Assembly: GCA_041395945.1 (NCBI GenBank)
Contig: JAWKZN010000001.1
Location: 806,001 to 870,000, forward strand
Source: Pseudomonadales bacterium
GTDB taxonomy: Bacteria; Pseudomonadota; Gammaproteobacteria; Pseudomonadales; Azotimanducaceae
Direction: 5' to 3'
DNA: 64,000 nucleotides
Under the pieces are notes generated by a model, which had not been told where the DNA came from, made no database searches, and worked only from the letters and a program-made list of their open reading frames with translations. Positions 8,146 through 17,487 of the stretch are shown piece by piece (the stretch's first letter is position 1; every line of letters starts with the position of its first letter). The position numbers and the translations under genes were made by a program.

Positions 8146-8259
8146 CGGATTGCTTATACTGATACCGGTACGTGCGCGCAGGCACTGAAAGTCCAATCTC
8201 AGCCGGGAGGTGTCTACTGGACGGGGGAAATCCAGACTCCAAACGGAACTGTTCAGTAA
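8146..8259 (+). pseudogene. Short C-terminal fragment of an unknown protein
   Basis: After a stop at 8125-8127 the frame reads RIAYTDTGTCAQALKVQ and then QPGGVYWTGEIQTPNGTVQ followed by TAA. The composition is protein-like and vaguely pilin-like, but I cannot assign it. It sits directly behind the third insertion sequence, so it is probably the tail of a gene removed by the rearrangement. The rest of 8080-8313 shows nothing. Confidence 0.25.
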
Positions 8260-8313
8260 GCCGGGGCCAAAAAAAACGCTGCTGATCTCAAATCAACGCT
8301 GACGCGTAATCGG

Positions 8314-8637
8314 TCATCGCAGGCTGAGATCTGCTGTATGCGGACGCTCGGTTGCGACTTCGTGTCCATGAATTCTGCCCTGGCGAATGTCATCGAACGT
8401 CTGCTCGACAACTTCTTCACCGCCTTTGCCCGCGTGGTACATGTTAGACAGAAAATACATGGTGCGCACGGCGGCATCGGTAAACAGAAACACCGAGTCG
8501 TAGAACTCGTTGTCTTCAAACGTCGGTGGACGATCGCCGCGATAGACAAGCTCACAGTTTTCGAATCGACAGCCATGAAAATGTGTGCCCGTGAGTTCGA
8601 CGCGTTCGTTTTTGAAGAGGCGACCCTGATGGTTCAT
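8314..8637 (-). CDS. Small protein with pentapeptide-like N-terminus, unknown function
   Basis: 107 residues with a strong ribosome-binding site (GGGAGGA, five bases before the ATG). The first 50 residues (TGTHFHGCRFENCELVYRG, then FEDNEFYDSVFLF) have the alternating aromatic/hydrophobic pattern of pentapeptide-repeat coils, but with too few repeats to form a long helix. The C-terminal half (FLSNMYHAGKGGEEVVEQTF) looks alpha-helical. No signal peptide. It is the first apparently intact chromosomal gene after the mobile block. Function unknown. Confidence 0.65.
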   Translation of the reverse strand: MNHQGRLFKNERVELTGTHFHGCRFENCELVYRGDRPPTFEDNEFYDSVFLFTDAAVRTMYFLSNMYHAGKGGEEVVEQTFDDIRQGRIHGHEVATERPHTADLSLR

Positions 8638-9371
8638 AACTTCCTCCCATGAAGATATGACTGGTGGCCTTGAGCAGTTAGCGCCAGTTTGCCTGAGGTG
8701 TCAATGTAAGTGGACCCCGATCGCCTGATCGAATCCGTATTAGGGTTAATCCGTTCCCGGCCGCGCCACAGCGTTTCTGCACCATGGAACAACCAGACGT
8801 TTCATTACTTTGACGCTGATGGATGTCCGTCGCAATAGAGCTTTTCTACGCCTCGCTCTTTAGCGTGAGCAGGTATGCCACGGTGATCTGCTTTACGAAC
8901 AGATATCAAGCTTCCCACTGAGCACTTCAGGTTTCAACTTTATCGACAACACTCGGGCACAGGAAGAATGTCCGCCTGAAACCTGGCGATCTGGCAGTGG
9001 GGCGATGCTGATAATCGCTCAAGGGAGCCGTGTGGTCTCCTCTGACTGGACGAACCCGGGGTCTCACCTGGCAAAGCCTCGTGAGCTTACCCGCGGAGTC
9101 GTGTTGTGCAACAACACCGCTGATGCACCGGCATTGCGGTCCGGCATGAAGGCAATGGCCATCGCCGCCATGTCTACGTGATGGAAACCCAGGTCATCGC
9201 AGGCGAAAGGCACAACCACGCATGTCCGATCGAATGGTCGGCGTTGCCGAGAAATACCGCAGACCCATGGTGCCGTTCGTCGAAGGCGCTCTCTCATGGC
9301 CCCGCGTAATCTCTATCAGGCACATGTTCATCAGATAGTCTCCGGTTCGATTCGGTCGTGCAAGAGCATGG
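8638..9371. other. Gene-poor stretch
   Basis: No convincing gene. Two short minus-strand frames (9064-9297 and 9194-9391) overlap one another and match no family I know. The stretch may contain decayed coding DNA following the mobile block. Confidence 0.5.
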
Positions 9372-9911
9372 TCATTCGTAAAAGAACGCATTGAAGGCGT
9401 GATAGCCGATCACGACCATCAGGGTGGCGGCAAGCGCAACGTGCGTGACCAGCCAGGCGGTCGTCAGCCAGTTGCGGTTGAATCGAATAACGGACGGGTG
9501 CAGGCAGCCGACCAGCACGAGGCCGAGAACGCCAAGGCTCATGACCCGGATGTAGGCGTACCCGAAATTATCCGCGTGCAGGTAGAGGCACAGCGGAACG
9601 ACCGCTCCCCAGTATCGATGCGGCACCAGCAGCTGGTTGGCGCGTCGCGTCGCGCCGCGGGTGCGAGCTGCTGTCAGGCGCCACTGCACTGCGAACAACA
9701 GCACCAGCCCGGCCCCCGTCACCTGCTTGTATAACTCGATATCCTGCAGGCCAGCGAGCCAGTGCCAGTGCCACTCTCCGAAGGCCTGTGCAGCATAGCC
9801 TATGACCAGTGCGATGCCGATGATCGACCAGCGGGTGGCCGGCCGGGGCGCGGTGCCGCCCGCCTGCCCGGCGCGGCGTAATAGAGGAAACAGGACTGCA
9901 GATTTTTGCAT
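9372..9911 (-). CDS. Integral membrane protein, cytochrome-b-like, of a haem operon
   Basis: 179 residues with about five membrane helices (residues roughly 28-47, 65-78, 97-113, 121-138 and 150-172). Histidines occur in or next to helices (LLVPHRYWG, LYLHADNFGYAY, VTHVALA, GYHAFNAFFYE) in the spacing expected of a b-type haem or quinol-oxidising membrane subunit. Third gene of a minus-strand operon: its ATG lies three bases after the stop of the DUF3365-like gene. I infer that it anchors or passes electrons to the two periplasmic c-type haem proteins encoded upstream. The exact family is not recognised; a ferric-reductase-like fold is an alternative. Confidence 0.65.
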   Translation of the reverse strand: MQKSAVLFPLLRRAGQAGGTAPRPATRWSIIGIALVIGYAAQAFGEWHWHWLAGLQDIELYKQVTGAGLVLLFAVQWRLTAARTRGATRRANQLLVPHRYWGAVVPLCLYLHADNFGYAYIRVMSLGVLGLVLVGCLHPSVIRFNRNWLTTAWLVTHVALAATLMVVIGYHAFNAFFYE

Positions 9912-9914
9912 GGC

Positions 9915-10757
9915 CTATCCGTCAGTGTCATCGACCGTCGTGGGTTGTGTGCCTGCCTCGAGCAATGCATCGAGGCTGGTCCGTGCCGTTCGTTGATACA
10001 GTTCTTCCATGAAGACGTCGGCTGTTGGCAGGTAGTTGCCGTCCCGCGGCCAGACCGGGCCGATCTCCGGCGGGTCTGGAAATGTTGCTGCCTTGTCGAT
10101 GTATGCCTGGTACGTGCGGCGAAACGCCGACCGCAGCGCCACCAGCAGCGTGATCATTTCATTGCCAGTCAGCAGGGCATCCGGATAGGCCCAGGTCGTT
10201 GCGCCCATGACATCGTGTAGTTGCCAGTCTTTCCGGGGGCTGTCCTCATGATCGTTGTGGCAATCCACACAGGCCTCCGTAACGGCTTCATCCGGAAACA
10301 TGGCTGTGTGCAGACCGGTATCCGGCATTTGGAAAAATTGCGGTGTGCCGGTCGCACGCATCCGCAGAAAGGCCTCTTGCTGGAGTCCCTTGAAGCCGTT
10401 TTCCGGATTTATCGGCGCATCTGAGCCGAGAAACAGGCTGAGCCGCACCGGGTCTCGTTCCAGGTTCCGTGCGGTTTCGCGCAGAAACAGCGCTGGGAGC
10501 GGACCAGCGTCTTCGTCCGGTTCGCGCCAGTCCTCACTGAACCGGAGTCCGGTCCGCTGGCCCGCGCCGACGATCTCCGCGGTCCACAACGCGCGTACGG
10601 CATCGTTTTCCGACTCCGCCAGTGCGAGGACGGACTCGACGGCAATGGTTGCATCGGGTGTGGGCTGCTCCGAAAGTGGTGGTGGCGCGCTGACAAACAG
10701 AAATACGATCAGCGCGGTCAGCACCAGGGATGTGAGCAGGAACAACCGACTGTTCAC
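9915..10757 (-). CDS. DUF3365 / Tll0287-like haem-binding protein
   Basis: 280 residues. An N-terminal hydrophobic segment (LFLLTSLVLTALIVFLFVSA, residues 4-23) exports or anchors it. A single c-type haem site ACVDCHNDHEDSPRKDW (about residue 164) followed by DVMGA is characteristic of the DUF3365 domain, a PAS-like haem sensor or redox fold found in periplasmic proteins. FLRETARN and GFKGLQQEAFLRM upstream also fit. It overlaps the preceding cytochrome gene by four bases (ATGA), so the two are co-translated. It probably exchanges electrons with the pentahaem cytochrome or senses a small ligand. Confidence 0.8.
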   Translation of the reverse strand: MNSRLFLLTSLVLTALIVFLFVSAPPPLSEQPTPDATIAVESVLALAESENDAVRALWTAEIVGAGQRTGLRFSEDWREPDEDAGPLPALFLRETARNLERDPVRLSLFLGSDAPINPENGFKGLQQEAFLRMRATGTPQFFQMPDTGLHTAMFPDEAVTEACVDCHNDHEDSPRKDWQLHDVMGATTWAYPDALLTGNEMITLLVALRSAFRRTYQAYIDKAATFPDPPEIGPVWPRDGNYLPTADVFMEELYQRTARTSLDALLEAGTQPTTVDDTDG

Positions 10758-11437
10758 GGTCGCGGTTCCTTGCGCGGTTCGTGGCGCTTGTCCGTTCCGT
10801 AGGGTGATGTACCGCCGTCGAGGTAGGCCTGGATGCGTTCTGGAGCGATCGCGTCATTGAGCCTTCGCGCAGTCTCCATCAAATGGTTGCCGTGGAAATC
10901 GTGGCAGCCCAGGCAGCTGGTCCATTGTTCATCTGCGATCAAAGTCTCGTGCGGAATATCGACGGGATCCTGCTTCAGCCGGGTGTCTTCGTGACAGTGC
11001 CGGCAATAGTCGAGGCCCGGAACTGTGGCGCGTACACCCCGATGCTCGAGGTGGCACGAGATGCAGGACTCGGGGTGTATGGCGCTGCGGGCGTCCTGGA
11101 AACGGGGCTCGTAAAAGCGAAACACCGGGTGTCGATCCGTTGGACGATCATGACAGGCCAGGCACTGGGGGTTACCTGCCGGTTGCAGCCCGAAATCGGC
11201 CTGGCTGGCGCGCAGGCCGAGCAGATGGCGCGCATTGGCTTGTATCTGCTGGCGCAGGCTGCCGCGTGCGGGCTGGTGGCAGTGCTCGCAGCGCAGATCC
11301 TTGTGACCTGTATTCATCGGACCCCGAGCATGCAGCATCTCTCGGTCTGGCAGCAAGAGCACGGCCAGAGTCGCACTGCCGATGCAGACACCGAGGATCA
11401 GGGCCAGATTCTGGCGCAGGCGCTTGGGTACTGGCAT
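10754..11437 (-). CDS. Pentahaem cytochrome c
   Basis: 227 residues with an N-terminal membrane anchor or signal (LALILGVCIGSATLAVLLL, residues 10-28) and five CxxCH haem sites: CEHCH, CLACH, CISCH, CRHCH and CLGCH. Additional histidines (TGHKDL, DRHPVF, LEHRG, IPHETL, DFHGNH) can be distal ligands, as in NapC/NrfH or cytochrome c7-like chains. First gene of a three-gene minus-strand operon. It is expected to act in the periplasm, passing electrons between the membrane partner and another acceptor. The terminal acceptor is not evident, as no reductase gene is nearby. Confidence 0.85.
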   Translation of the reverse strand: MPVPKRLRQNLALILGVCIGSATLAVLLLPDREMLHARGPMNTGHKDLRCEHCHQPARGSLRQQIQANARHLLGLRASQADFGLQPAGNPQCLACHDRPTDRHPVFRFYEPRFQDARSAIHPESCISCHLEHRGVRATVPGLDYCRHCHEDTRLKQDPVDIPHETLIADEQWTSCLGCHDFHGNHLMETARRLNDAIAPERIQAYLDGGTSPYGTDKRHEPRKEPRP

Positions 11438-12583
11438 CGTTGAATCTTTTACCGGTGCCGGAATTCGGCACCGATTATCACCCTTAACCCCTTCGACGCA
11501 GAAATATTGACAGGAGTATATGAGGATAGAAGACGTAGACGCTCCTCTTTACCATACATACCGATATCGCCCAGAGCCATTGTCTCGCTGGCATCAGAAC
11601 GAGCCGCAAGTCCGCATAGCTGTGACACCTGTGCTTTCCAGTTTCTGCTCGATTTTGCCAGTCGCCCAGATGGCGTCACCTCATCGGCACTACAGATCGG
11701 GCACTTTGATGCACCCATGGTACCTCGCAGACCTGCAGCGTGAGCGCGGCAACGTACCGCGAACGCTGTCCGACAGTACGCGGTAAACGTGTGTCACCAC
11801 ATGTGTTTAGGCACACGTGTGCTCTCAACGTTCTGCAAGCAACCGGCGACGTTCGCAAGGTGGCATCGTGGAACGTCCACGGGACCGGTATTTGATCAAA
11901 TCGCCAGGGTGCTGGTTACGGCCCAGCGATAGAAACAATGGGTTAATTGCCAGTTGAACCCTCGATTAGGTAGAGACCCACTCGAGCTGCTTTCATAGAA
12001 CTCGATAAGTTGATCTTCATCACGCGCACATGCGCTTCTTTGACGTCGTTCGAGATAGGCGGAATTTTGTCATGAATTGGATTGCCTCCATTTCAGAGTA
12101 GCTTTGTTACTTTCACTGATACGGGTAGGTTCGCGCAGGAACTGGAACTGCAGCGGTGACTCCGATGCGCGTGCAGCGTGGGAAAAAGAGTTCGGTTTAT
12201 CCGTTAAATTGGCGAGGACTCTTTCGAAGCCGGTAGCGGAACGGGTGCGCAACACTAATCGAAAGGCTGGAGGCGGAATTCAGTTGATCGCTGGGAACCG
12301 GGTGTAAATGCGCCTAATGAGCTTCTCACCCAATAGGGTGAGCAAGGTGATCTACAAGGGCTTGAACAGAGCTGATCATGCCTGCGACACCAGCAGTATG
12401 ACCACGTGGCTAGCGCTGATTTGAGGCGTCAAAGCGGATGGTCATAACAAGCTGATGGTGTGAGATCCTGCGAAAGCGCTCTGCGGGTAGAAGCTGAGCA
12501 GATCAGGACCGCTATGCAAAGTGGCATTGTGGTGTTGATCATCCGACAACTGACCCGGACGAATCCGTCCCTTTGATTCAACC
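11438..12583. other. 1.1-kb stretch without a recognisable gene
   Basis: Only short, overlapping frames on both strands (for example 11449-11718 minus and 12077-12307 plus), none with a convincing ribosome-binding site or family motif. The promoter of the cytochrome operon should lie at its left edge. I see no tRNA, terminator or IS end. Confidence 0.5.
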
Positions 12584-13243
12584 CTAGATTCCTGTGAATC
12601 TGGCCACACGGCTGATCACTGCCGCGCCAGGTGTAACGACCGTCTTCACACTGGGATGTCGCGCACAAAGCAATGCGACAAGCAGTGCGATCAGAAGGTC
12701 GCGAGAAAGTGCCTCATAGTCACGCATTGCCCGAAGCCGGGCCGCAGCCTTTTCTCGCTCGCGTTCCGCCAGTGACTCACCCAGCGTCATTCCCGGCGTA
12801 GTGAGATAGTGTGGGTCCTTCACTCCGCGCGAGGCCGGGCTTTCCTCGAATGCCCACATATCACCACTAATATCGGGTGCCGGGACGTATACCAGATAGA
12901 GTAGTCGCTGACACAATTCGACCCCGGTGGGCGTCAGCACAAGCACTACCAGGCGATCTCCGTAGGTATCGAGCCAGGCACGAAGTGCCTGATATTCTCT
13001 GGAAGGTTGTTTGATGCCTTCCCTCGCCATCCAGGCGCGGAGGCTGGTTAGCGCCGAGTCCAGCACGCTGGCGTGTTCTGAAGACGCCGGGGAGTGTGCC
13101 TGCACATCGAGAACACCCTCCAGGAGCCAGGTAAAGTGTTCCAGCAGGACGCCCTCCAGGAGCGGCTGACTCGACCGCGGCACCGGAGAACGCAAGGTCG
13201 GGCGAGGCATCTGCAGTGGCGGGTCATCGGTTAATCTGGCCAT
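12584..13243 (-). CDS. Hypothetical protein
   Basis: 219 residues, start supported by GGGAGAG seven bases before the ATG. Leucine-rich helical stretches (LLEGVLLEHFTWLLEGVLDV; LSRDLLIALLVALLCARHP near residue 180-197) alternate with polar segments. The second may be a single membrane or buried helix. No catalytic motif and no family recognised. It stands alone between two gene-poor stretches. Codon use resembles its neighbours. Confidence 0.6.
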   Translation of the reverse strand: MARLTDDPPLQMPRPTLRSPVPRSSQPLLEGVLLEHFTWLLEGVLDVQAHSPASSEHASVLDSALTSLRAWMAREGIKQPSREYQALRAWLDTYGDRLVVLVLTPTGVELCQRLLYLVYVPAPDISGDMWAFEESPASRGVKDPHYLTTPGMTLGESLAEREREKAAARLRAMRDYEALSRDLLIALLVALLCARHPSVKTVVTPGAAVISRVARFTGI

Positions 13244-13629
13244 GTTGAATCTCTCCCGACTGGTTCAGTCTCACGAGGCGCATCAATGTAACGCACTAAC
13301 GTGTCATGGGCCGGACCTTCAGGTTTACCAAACCCGAGCACCTCCGCGCGATATCTGCTTTGGCCCGGGATGGGTGACCACCTGAGTCAGGCAACATGAT
13401 GGCGCCTGGGGGAGGGTGCCAGCAAGTGTCTACTTGAGATGCTGCCCGCACTGCCAAGGAGTTTGTTCAATCCCATTCGGTATCTAGGAGGCCCCCTTCG
13501 CGGCAACAGAGCAGCTCACAGGTCCATGTGGATTTCAGTCTACGGACTCCACACACAACCCCCCGTAGGCATAGGTCAGAATTCCCGCACGTGCTAAGTG
13601 TCTCCTATTTATTGGATGAGCTGTCCGGA
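13244..13629. other. Intergenic stretch, no gene seen
   Basis: About 390 bases between the hypothetical gene and the 3' end of the TonB receptor. No gene or element is recognisable; a short 5S-like match at 13366-13385 was considered and rejected. Confidence 0.5.
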
Positions 13630-16347
13630 CTAGAACCTCGTGTTCAGCGTCAGGCCATAGGTCCTCGGCTCCATCACGAATTCATTGGTAAAGAAGCCAC
13701 TCACGCCATCCGTTATGTAGTGTCCGGTGATGTTGTCATCGTTCTGGATATTCTTGACCCACATCCGTGCTGACCATCTGTCTGATGCGCTGTTCAGGGT
13801 AACGGATGCATTCGACACATCCCAGGATGGGACCGTGTCAGCCTTGGTGTTAAAGTCTCGGGCATAGTACTTGTCCTGATAATAGTAGTCTGCATGCAGG
13901 ACCAGATTCATGCCATTGCTTAGTGGTTGTGTGTAATCTACGAAGAAGTTCACGCTGTAGCTGGGCGCATTGGCCAGATCGTTCCCATCCAGAGACACGG
14001 TGGTGTCGCCGCGACTGAATGTCGACTGATCGTAGATATTGCCGAAGATGTTCAACACGGGAGCACCCTGAGTCGGATTTGCCGGGTCGACCGTCGTAAA
14101 ATCCTCGATCTTGGTGTCCAGCAGTGCGATGTTCAAACTGAATAGCCAGTTCGCAGTTGGTGCGAACATCAGTTCGGCTTCCAGCCCCATCATCTTGGAA
14201 TCCGTGTTCACCTGAATCGCGGACTGATTCACAATCTGCGTTACCTGCATGTCGTTGTAGGAATTGTAAAAAGCCGTGATATTGGCCTGTAGACGGTTAT
14301 CCATAAGGCGATTCTTCATGCCTATTTCGAAAGTATCCACATTCTCCGGCTCAAAATATTCAGAGTAGAGCCCGGGTACGGTCGAAGGTGAATTGAATCC
14401 GCCGCTTTTAAATCCACGAGCGAAAGTGGCATAGAGAAGAGTACGATCGGTGAAACTGAGATCGGCTTCATAGTCGATGCCGATCTTTCCCGTTACTTCC
14501 TGCCAGTCCTTACGCTGATCCCGGATCGCGCCCGAGGACAGATCCACATAGTAGAGTTGGGATACGTTGTGCTGATCTTCGTCGGTGTAGCGCAGACCTA
14601 AAGTCACTTTTGTCCTGTCGTTAATGTCGTAATAGAACTCGGAGAAGGCAGCCCAGGTCTCGAGAGAAAACTTGGTATGGCTGTCATACATTGAACGCTC
14701 CGGCGGCAGGGGCGCTGCGGCACTGCTTCCGCCGGTGATGCTGTTCAGGATTGCGTGCAGAATGGACTGGTGCCCGCCCTGCAGCGCGTAGGCTGTCAGA
14801 TCCGATGCATAGACGTTGTAGTGTCCATCGGAATCGTAGTCGAGATAGTAGACTCCAGCGGTGAAGTTGAATCTTCCATCCAGCTCCGATACCAGGGTGA
14901 ACTGCTGACTCCATTGATCGCGCTTCCCTCCGGAGCGGTCTACTCCTTCGGAGAAGGTGGCAACTCTGCTTTTACCATCGACCATATAGGTGATCGGATT
15001 GGTGTAATTTACAGAAGGAACTGACCAGTCATAATCGGTCAGACCCCAGTACTCGTAGTCGGCATAGCCTGTAAGTGAATTCAGCGTGTAGTTCGAGAAC
15101 TGATGACTGATGTCCAGTGAGACCACGGTCTCTTCGATATTGAATTCGGGATCAAAGTCCGCCATGACTTTACGCATATCCGGGGGATTAACGGAATTCT
15201 CGAACCTGTCGAGTGCGGGAATACCCGCATTGAACCCGAGCGCATCGTAAGCATTGAAAGCTGCCTGGCTTGCGGCGGCGGCAGCCACGGGGTCTCCCAG
15301 TGCCTGGGTCAGGATTCCGGTGACAGCGTTTCGATAGCTGGATCGCAGGCCGCCATACACATAGGAAAGCCGCCCGGCTGATTCGTTACCCGGCATGGAA
15401 CCCGGTGCAGGACCATAAGAAGGTAGCGCGGGGCCGCCGGCCACGGCGGCATAGGCTGCGTTTGCATTGACTATGTCGATCAATGCTGTCTGGATTGTTG
15501 CCTGATCGTTGGCGGTTTCGTAGCCTTTGGAGTCCGCAAGGCAGCCCAGCCCGTAAGCCCCTCGCGTGTCTTTGCTGCAGAGTTGCTTGGAGACCCGGGC
15601 TCTCCGATCATCCTCCTTGAAATAGGAGACCATCAGAGATGCATTGGTGTTGTCGGTGAATTGAAAATCCGTGGTCAAGCGCAGCTGGTAAAGATCGCGG
15701 TCGTCGATGTCGTTGCCCGTGTAGAGATTGTCGGTATATCCATCTCTGTTGAGACTGTAAAATGCCAGTCGTGTCGCGACCTTGTCACCCAGCGGCACAT
15801 TAATCGCTCCGGTGAATTTCAGGGAGTCGTAATTTCCAAGTTCCACTGAGAAATCGCCGCCGAATTCGCTGTCCGGTTTGTTCGTGATCAGATTGAAGAT
15901 GCCGCCCGTCGTATTCCGGCCATAGAGTGTGCCTTGTGGTCCCCTCATCACTTCGATCCGCTCGACATCGAAGAACTCAGCTTCGAAGATGGCCGTGGCG
16001 ACGAGGTAATGGCCGTTGACATTGACACCTGTGCCGTCGTCGACAGCGCGAATCGCGATATTACTGCTGCTGAAATTCGTCTTGGTGAACAGCATGTTCG
16101 GCACGCTGAACTGAAGGTCCGAGGTGGTATCAATCTGTCGCATTTCGAGATCTTCACCTCCAAAGGCGCTGATAGCGATGGCCGTGTCCTGCAGGGTCGA
16201 ACTCCGACGCTCCGCAGTGACAACGATTTCCTCTATGCCGGCGCTGCTCTCGGCAGCCTGTATGGAGGAAGGAGCGACCAGGAGGTATGCGATACCGAGC
16301 AGACAGACGAGCCCGGCACCAGCCGAGCTTGTGGTGTTCACGATCAT
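13630..16347 (-). CDS. TonB-dependent receptor
   Basis: 905-residue outer-membrane receptor. Signal peptide to about residue 32 (VAPSSIQAAES), TonB-box-like IEEIVVTAERR directly after it, plug domain with VERIEVMRGPQGTLYGRNTTGG (about 130-152), then a 22-strand barrel with the TonB-dep_Rec pattern (FARGFKSGGFNSP, FEIGMKNRLMDNRLQANITAFY) and a terminal aromatic (LNTRF). The family imports large or scarce substrates using proton-motive force passed by TonB. This VTAERR/GPQGTLYGRN subgroup is common in bacteria that degrade hydrophobic compounds. The neighbouring TetR-monooxygenase pair suggests a hydrophobic ligand, but this is inference. Confidence 0.93.
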   Translation of the reverse strand: MIVNTTSSAGAGLVCLLGIAYLLVAPSSIQAAESSAGIEEIVVTAERRSSTLQDTAIAISAFGGEDLEMRQIDTTSDLQFSVPNMLFTKTNFSSSNIAIRAVDDGTGVNVNGHYLVATAIFEAEFFDVERIEVMRGPQGTLYGRNTTGGIFNLITNKPDSEFGGDFSVELGNYDSLKFTGAINVPLGDKVATRLAFYSLNRDGYTDNLYTGNDIDDRDLYQLRLTTDFQFTDNTNASLMVSYFKEDDRRARVSKQLCSKDTRGAYGLGCLADSKGYETANDQATIQTALIDIVNANAAYAAVAGGPALPSYGPAPGSMPGNESAGRLSYVYGGLRSSYRNAVTGILTQALGDPVAAAAASQAAFNAYDALGFNAGIPALDRFENSVNPPDMRKVMADFDPEFNIEETVVSLDISHQFSNYTLNSLTGYADYEYWGLTDYDWSVPSVNYTNPITYMVDGKSRVATFSEGVDRSGGKRDQWSQQFTLVSELDGRFNFTAGVYYLDYDSDGHYNVYASDLTAYALQGGHQSILHAILNSITGGSSAAAPLPPERSMYDSHTKFSLETWAAFSEFYYDINDRTKVTLGLRYTDEDQHNVSQLYYVDLSSGAIRDQRKDWQEVTGKIGIDYEADLSFTDRTLLYATFARGFKSGGFNSPSTVPGLYSEYFEPENVDTFEIGMKNRLMDNRLQANITAFYNSYNDMQVTQIVNQSAIQVNTDSKMMGLEAELMFAPTANWLFSLNIALLDTKIEDFTTVDPANPTQGAPVLNIFGNIYDQSTFSRGDTTVSLDGNDLANAPSYSVNFFVDYTQPLSNGMNLVLHADYYYQDKYYARDFNTKADTVPSWDVSNASVTLNSASDRWSARMWVKNIQNDDNITGHYITDGVSGFFTNEFVMEPRTYGLTLNTRF

Positions 16348-16767
16348 GACTATCCCCTTGTTCCGATATGGAATTCCCCTACGAGTGAATCAACTGTTGA
16401 CAATAAGTTGAGTTCCTCATTGTTTTTTTTTGCAGTTCTCCGAAGAAAAATCCTGCAAGCCCGAAACGCTTCCCCGACAGCATCTGCGGCGCCTCAGGGA
16501 ATGTGACTAAATCCACTTACGGATTGTTGATCGAAATCAAAACGAGGGCGGGTTTGTTCGTGCTCTTTCCAGAGAAGAGGATGGTTTGAAGCCGCCTTGG
16601 TGTAGAAACGCTCGAACGGACGCAGTTGCCTTCTCTGGCGATTGCGGCGGATGGCATGCTCCTGGTCGTTGACTAATCCTGACTCAAGACCCACTTCAAA
16701 AGGTAGCGTAGTGCCGCGCTGAGAGGCTCATATGCCTCGGAGGTTCCCGGATTCTGCCGGGGCGCAG
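16348..16767. other. Intergenic region upstream of the TonB receptor
   Basis: About 420 bases containing the receptor promoter (minus strand). A 66-codon minus-strand frame (16494-16694) is arginine-rich and matches nothing known to me. No gene is called. Confidence 0.5.
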
Positions 16768-17427
16768 TCACCGAGTGCGGAGCGGCCTGACCCCGACCGC
16801 GAAATCCACCACGGCCAGCTGATCGTCGGCAAGGGAATCGGAGTCACGCTTGCGTGCCAGCCAGCGGTCCCAGACGGCACGGCGGCCGGCGACCAGCAGC
16901 GCCGCGACCAGGGTCGAATGGAGATCGTCCGGCTCGACGCCAGCATCCCGAGCAAGGGATATCGCCAGCACTTCCTGGAGGCGTCGTTCGATGCCAGTCA
17001 GGCTGGCGACGAGTATGGGGTCCTTGTCGACCCACTGGTCGTAGGCGCGGAGGTTTGCCACGTACGCGGCCGTCGTCGCCTGGGACGGATTGGTGACTTC
17101 TCCGGCTTCCAGCTGCAGGTAGAAACGCCACGCCGAAAGGGTGTCTACCGAGCGGTCCTCGGCAAGAAGGAAGCGCTCCATCTCTTCGAGGGGTTCGGCC
17201 AGGGGGGCCAGGGCCAGCTGAGCCTTGGAGTCGAAGTAGCGCAGCAGTGTCTGGGTGGTGATGTCCACTTCTGCGGAAATGTCATCCAGGGTGGTCCCGG
17301 TGTAGCCGCGTTCTGCGAAGAGTCGCTGTGACACTTCGATCAGAGCGGCCCGGGTCTTCAGCTTTTTTCGCTCTCTTAATGAGAGGCCCGCCTGTGCTTC
17401 AGTCAGATTCACTATTGGACTGTACAC
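16768..17427 (-). CDS. TetR/AcrR-family transcriptional regulator
   Basis: 219 residues from a GTG at 17427. The N-terminal helix-turn-helix is typical: KTRAALIEVSQRLFAERGY, then TTLDDISAEVDITTQTLLRYF (residues about 24-66). The C-terminal ligand-binding half is not conserved, as usual. Transcribed divergently from the flavin monooxygenase with about 60 bases between starts, and two palindromes lie in that gap; it most probably represses both genes until a substrate-like ligand binds. A second in-frame GTG (NLTEAQ) fifteen bases downstream is an alternative start. Confidence 0.9.
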   Translation of the reverse strand: MYSPIVNLTEAQAGLSLRERKKLKTRAALIEVSQRLFAERGYTGTTLDDISAEVDITTQTLLRYFDSKAQLALAPLAEPLEEMERFLLAEDRSVDTLSAWRFYLQLEAGEVTNPSQATTAAYVANLRAYDQWVDKDPILVASLTGIERRLQEVLAISLARDAGVEPDDLHSTLVAALLVAGRRAVWDRWLARKRDSDSLADDQLAVVDFAVGVRPLRTR

Positions 17428-17431
17428 GACT

Positions 17432-17463
17432 GTGATTTGTGAATCACCACTGATATATTAGTG
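17432..17463. promoter_or_regulatory. Candidate TetR operator between divergent genes
   Basis: Two adjoining inverted repeats: GTGATT-TGTG-AATCAC at 17432-17447 (perfect arms) and CACTGATATATTAGTG at 17448-17463 (one mismatch pair). They occupy the gap between the TetR gene and the monooxygenase, where an autoregulatory operator is expected. Confidence 0.55.
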
Positions 17464-17487
17464 ACTAACATTTTTCCGGAGACAGCC

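Noticed and set aside
9064..9391. Two overlapping minus-strand frames
   Set aside because: No family, no ribosome-binding site, and each would overlap the other over about 100 bases.
13366..13385. Sequence like GATGGGTGACCACCTG, reminiscent of the 3' half of eukaryotic 5S rRNA
   Set aside because: Only about 17 bases match, the rest of a 5S rRNA is absent, and bacterial 5S does not carry this segment; chance similarity.
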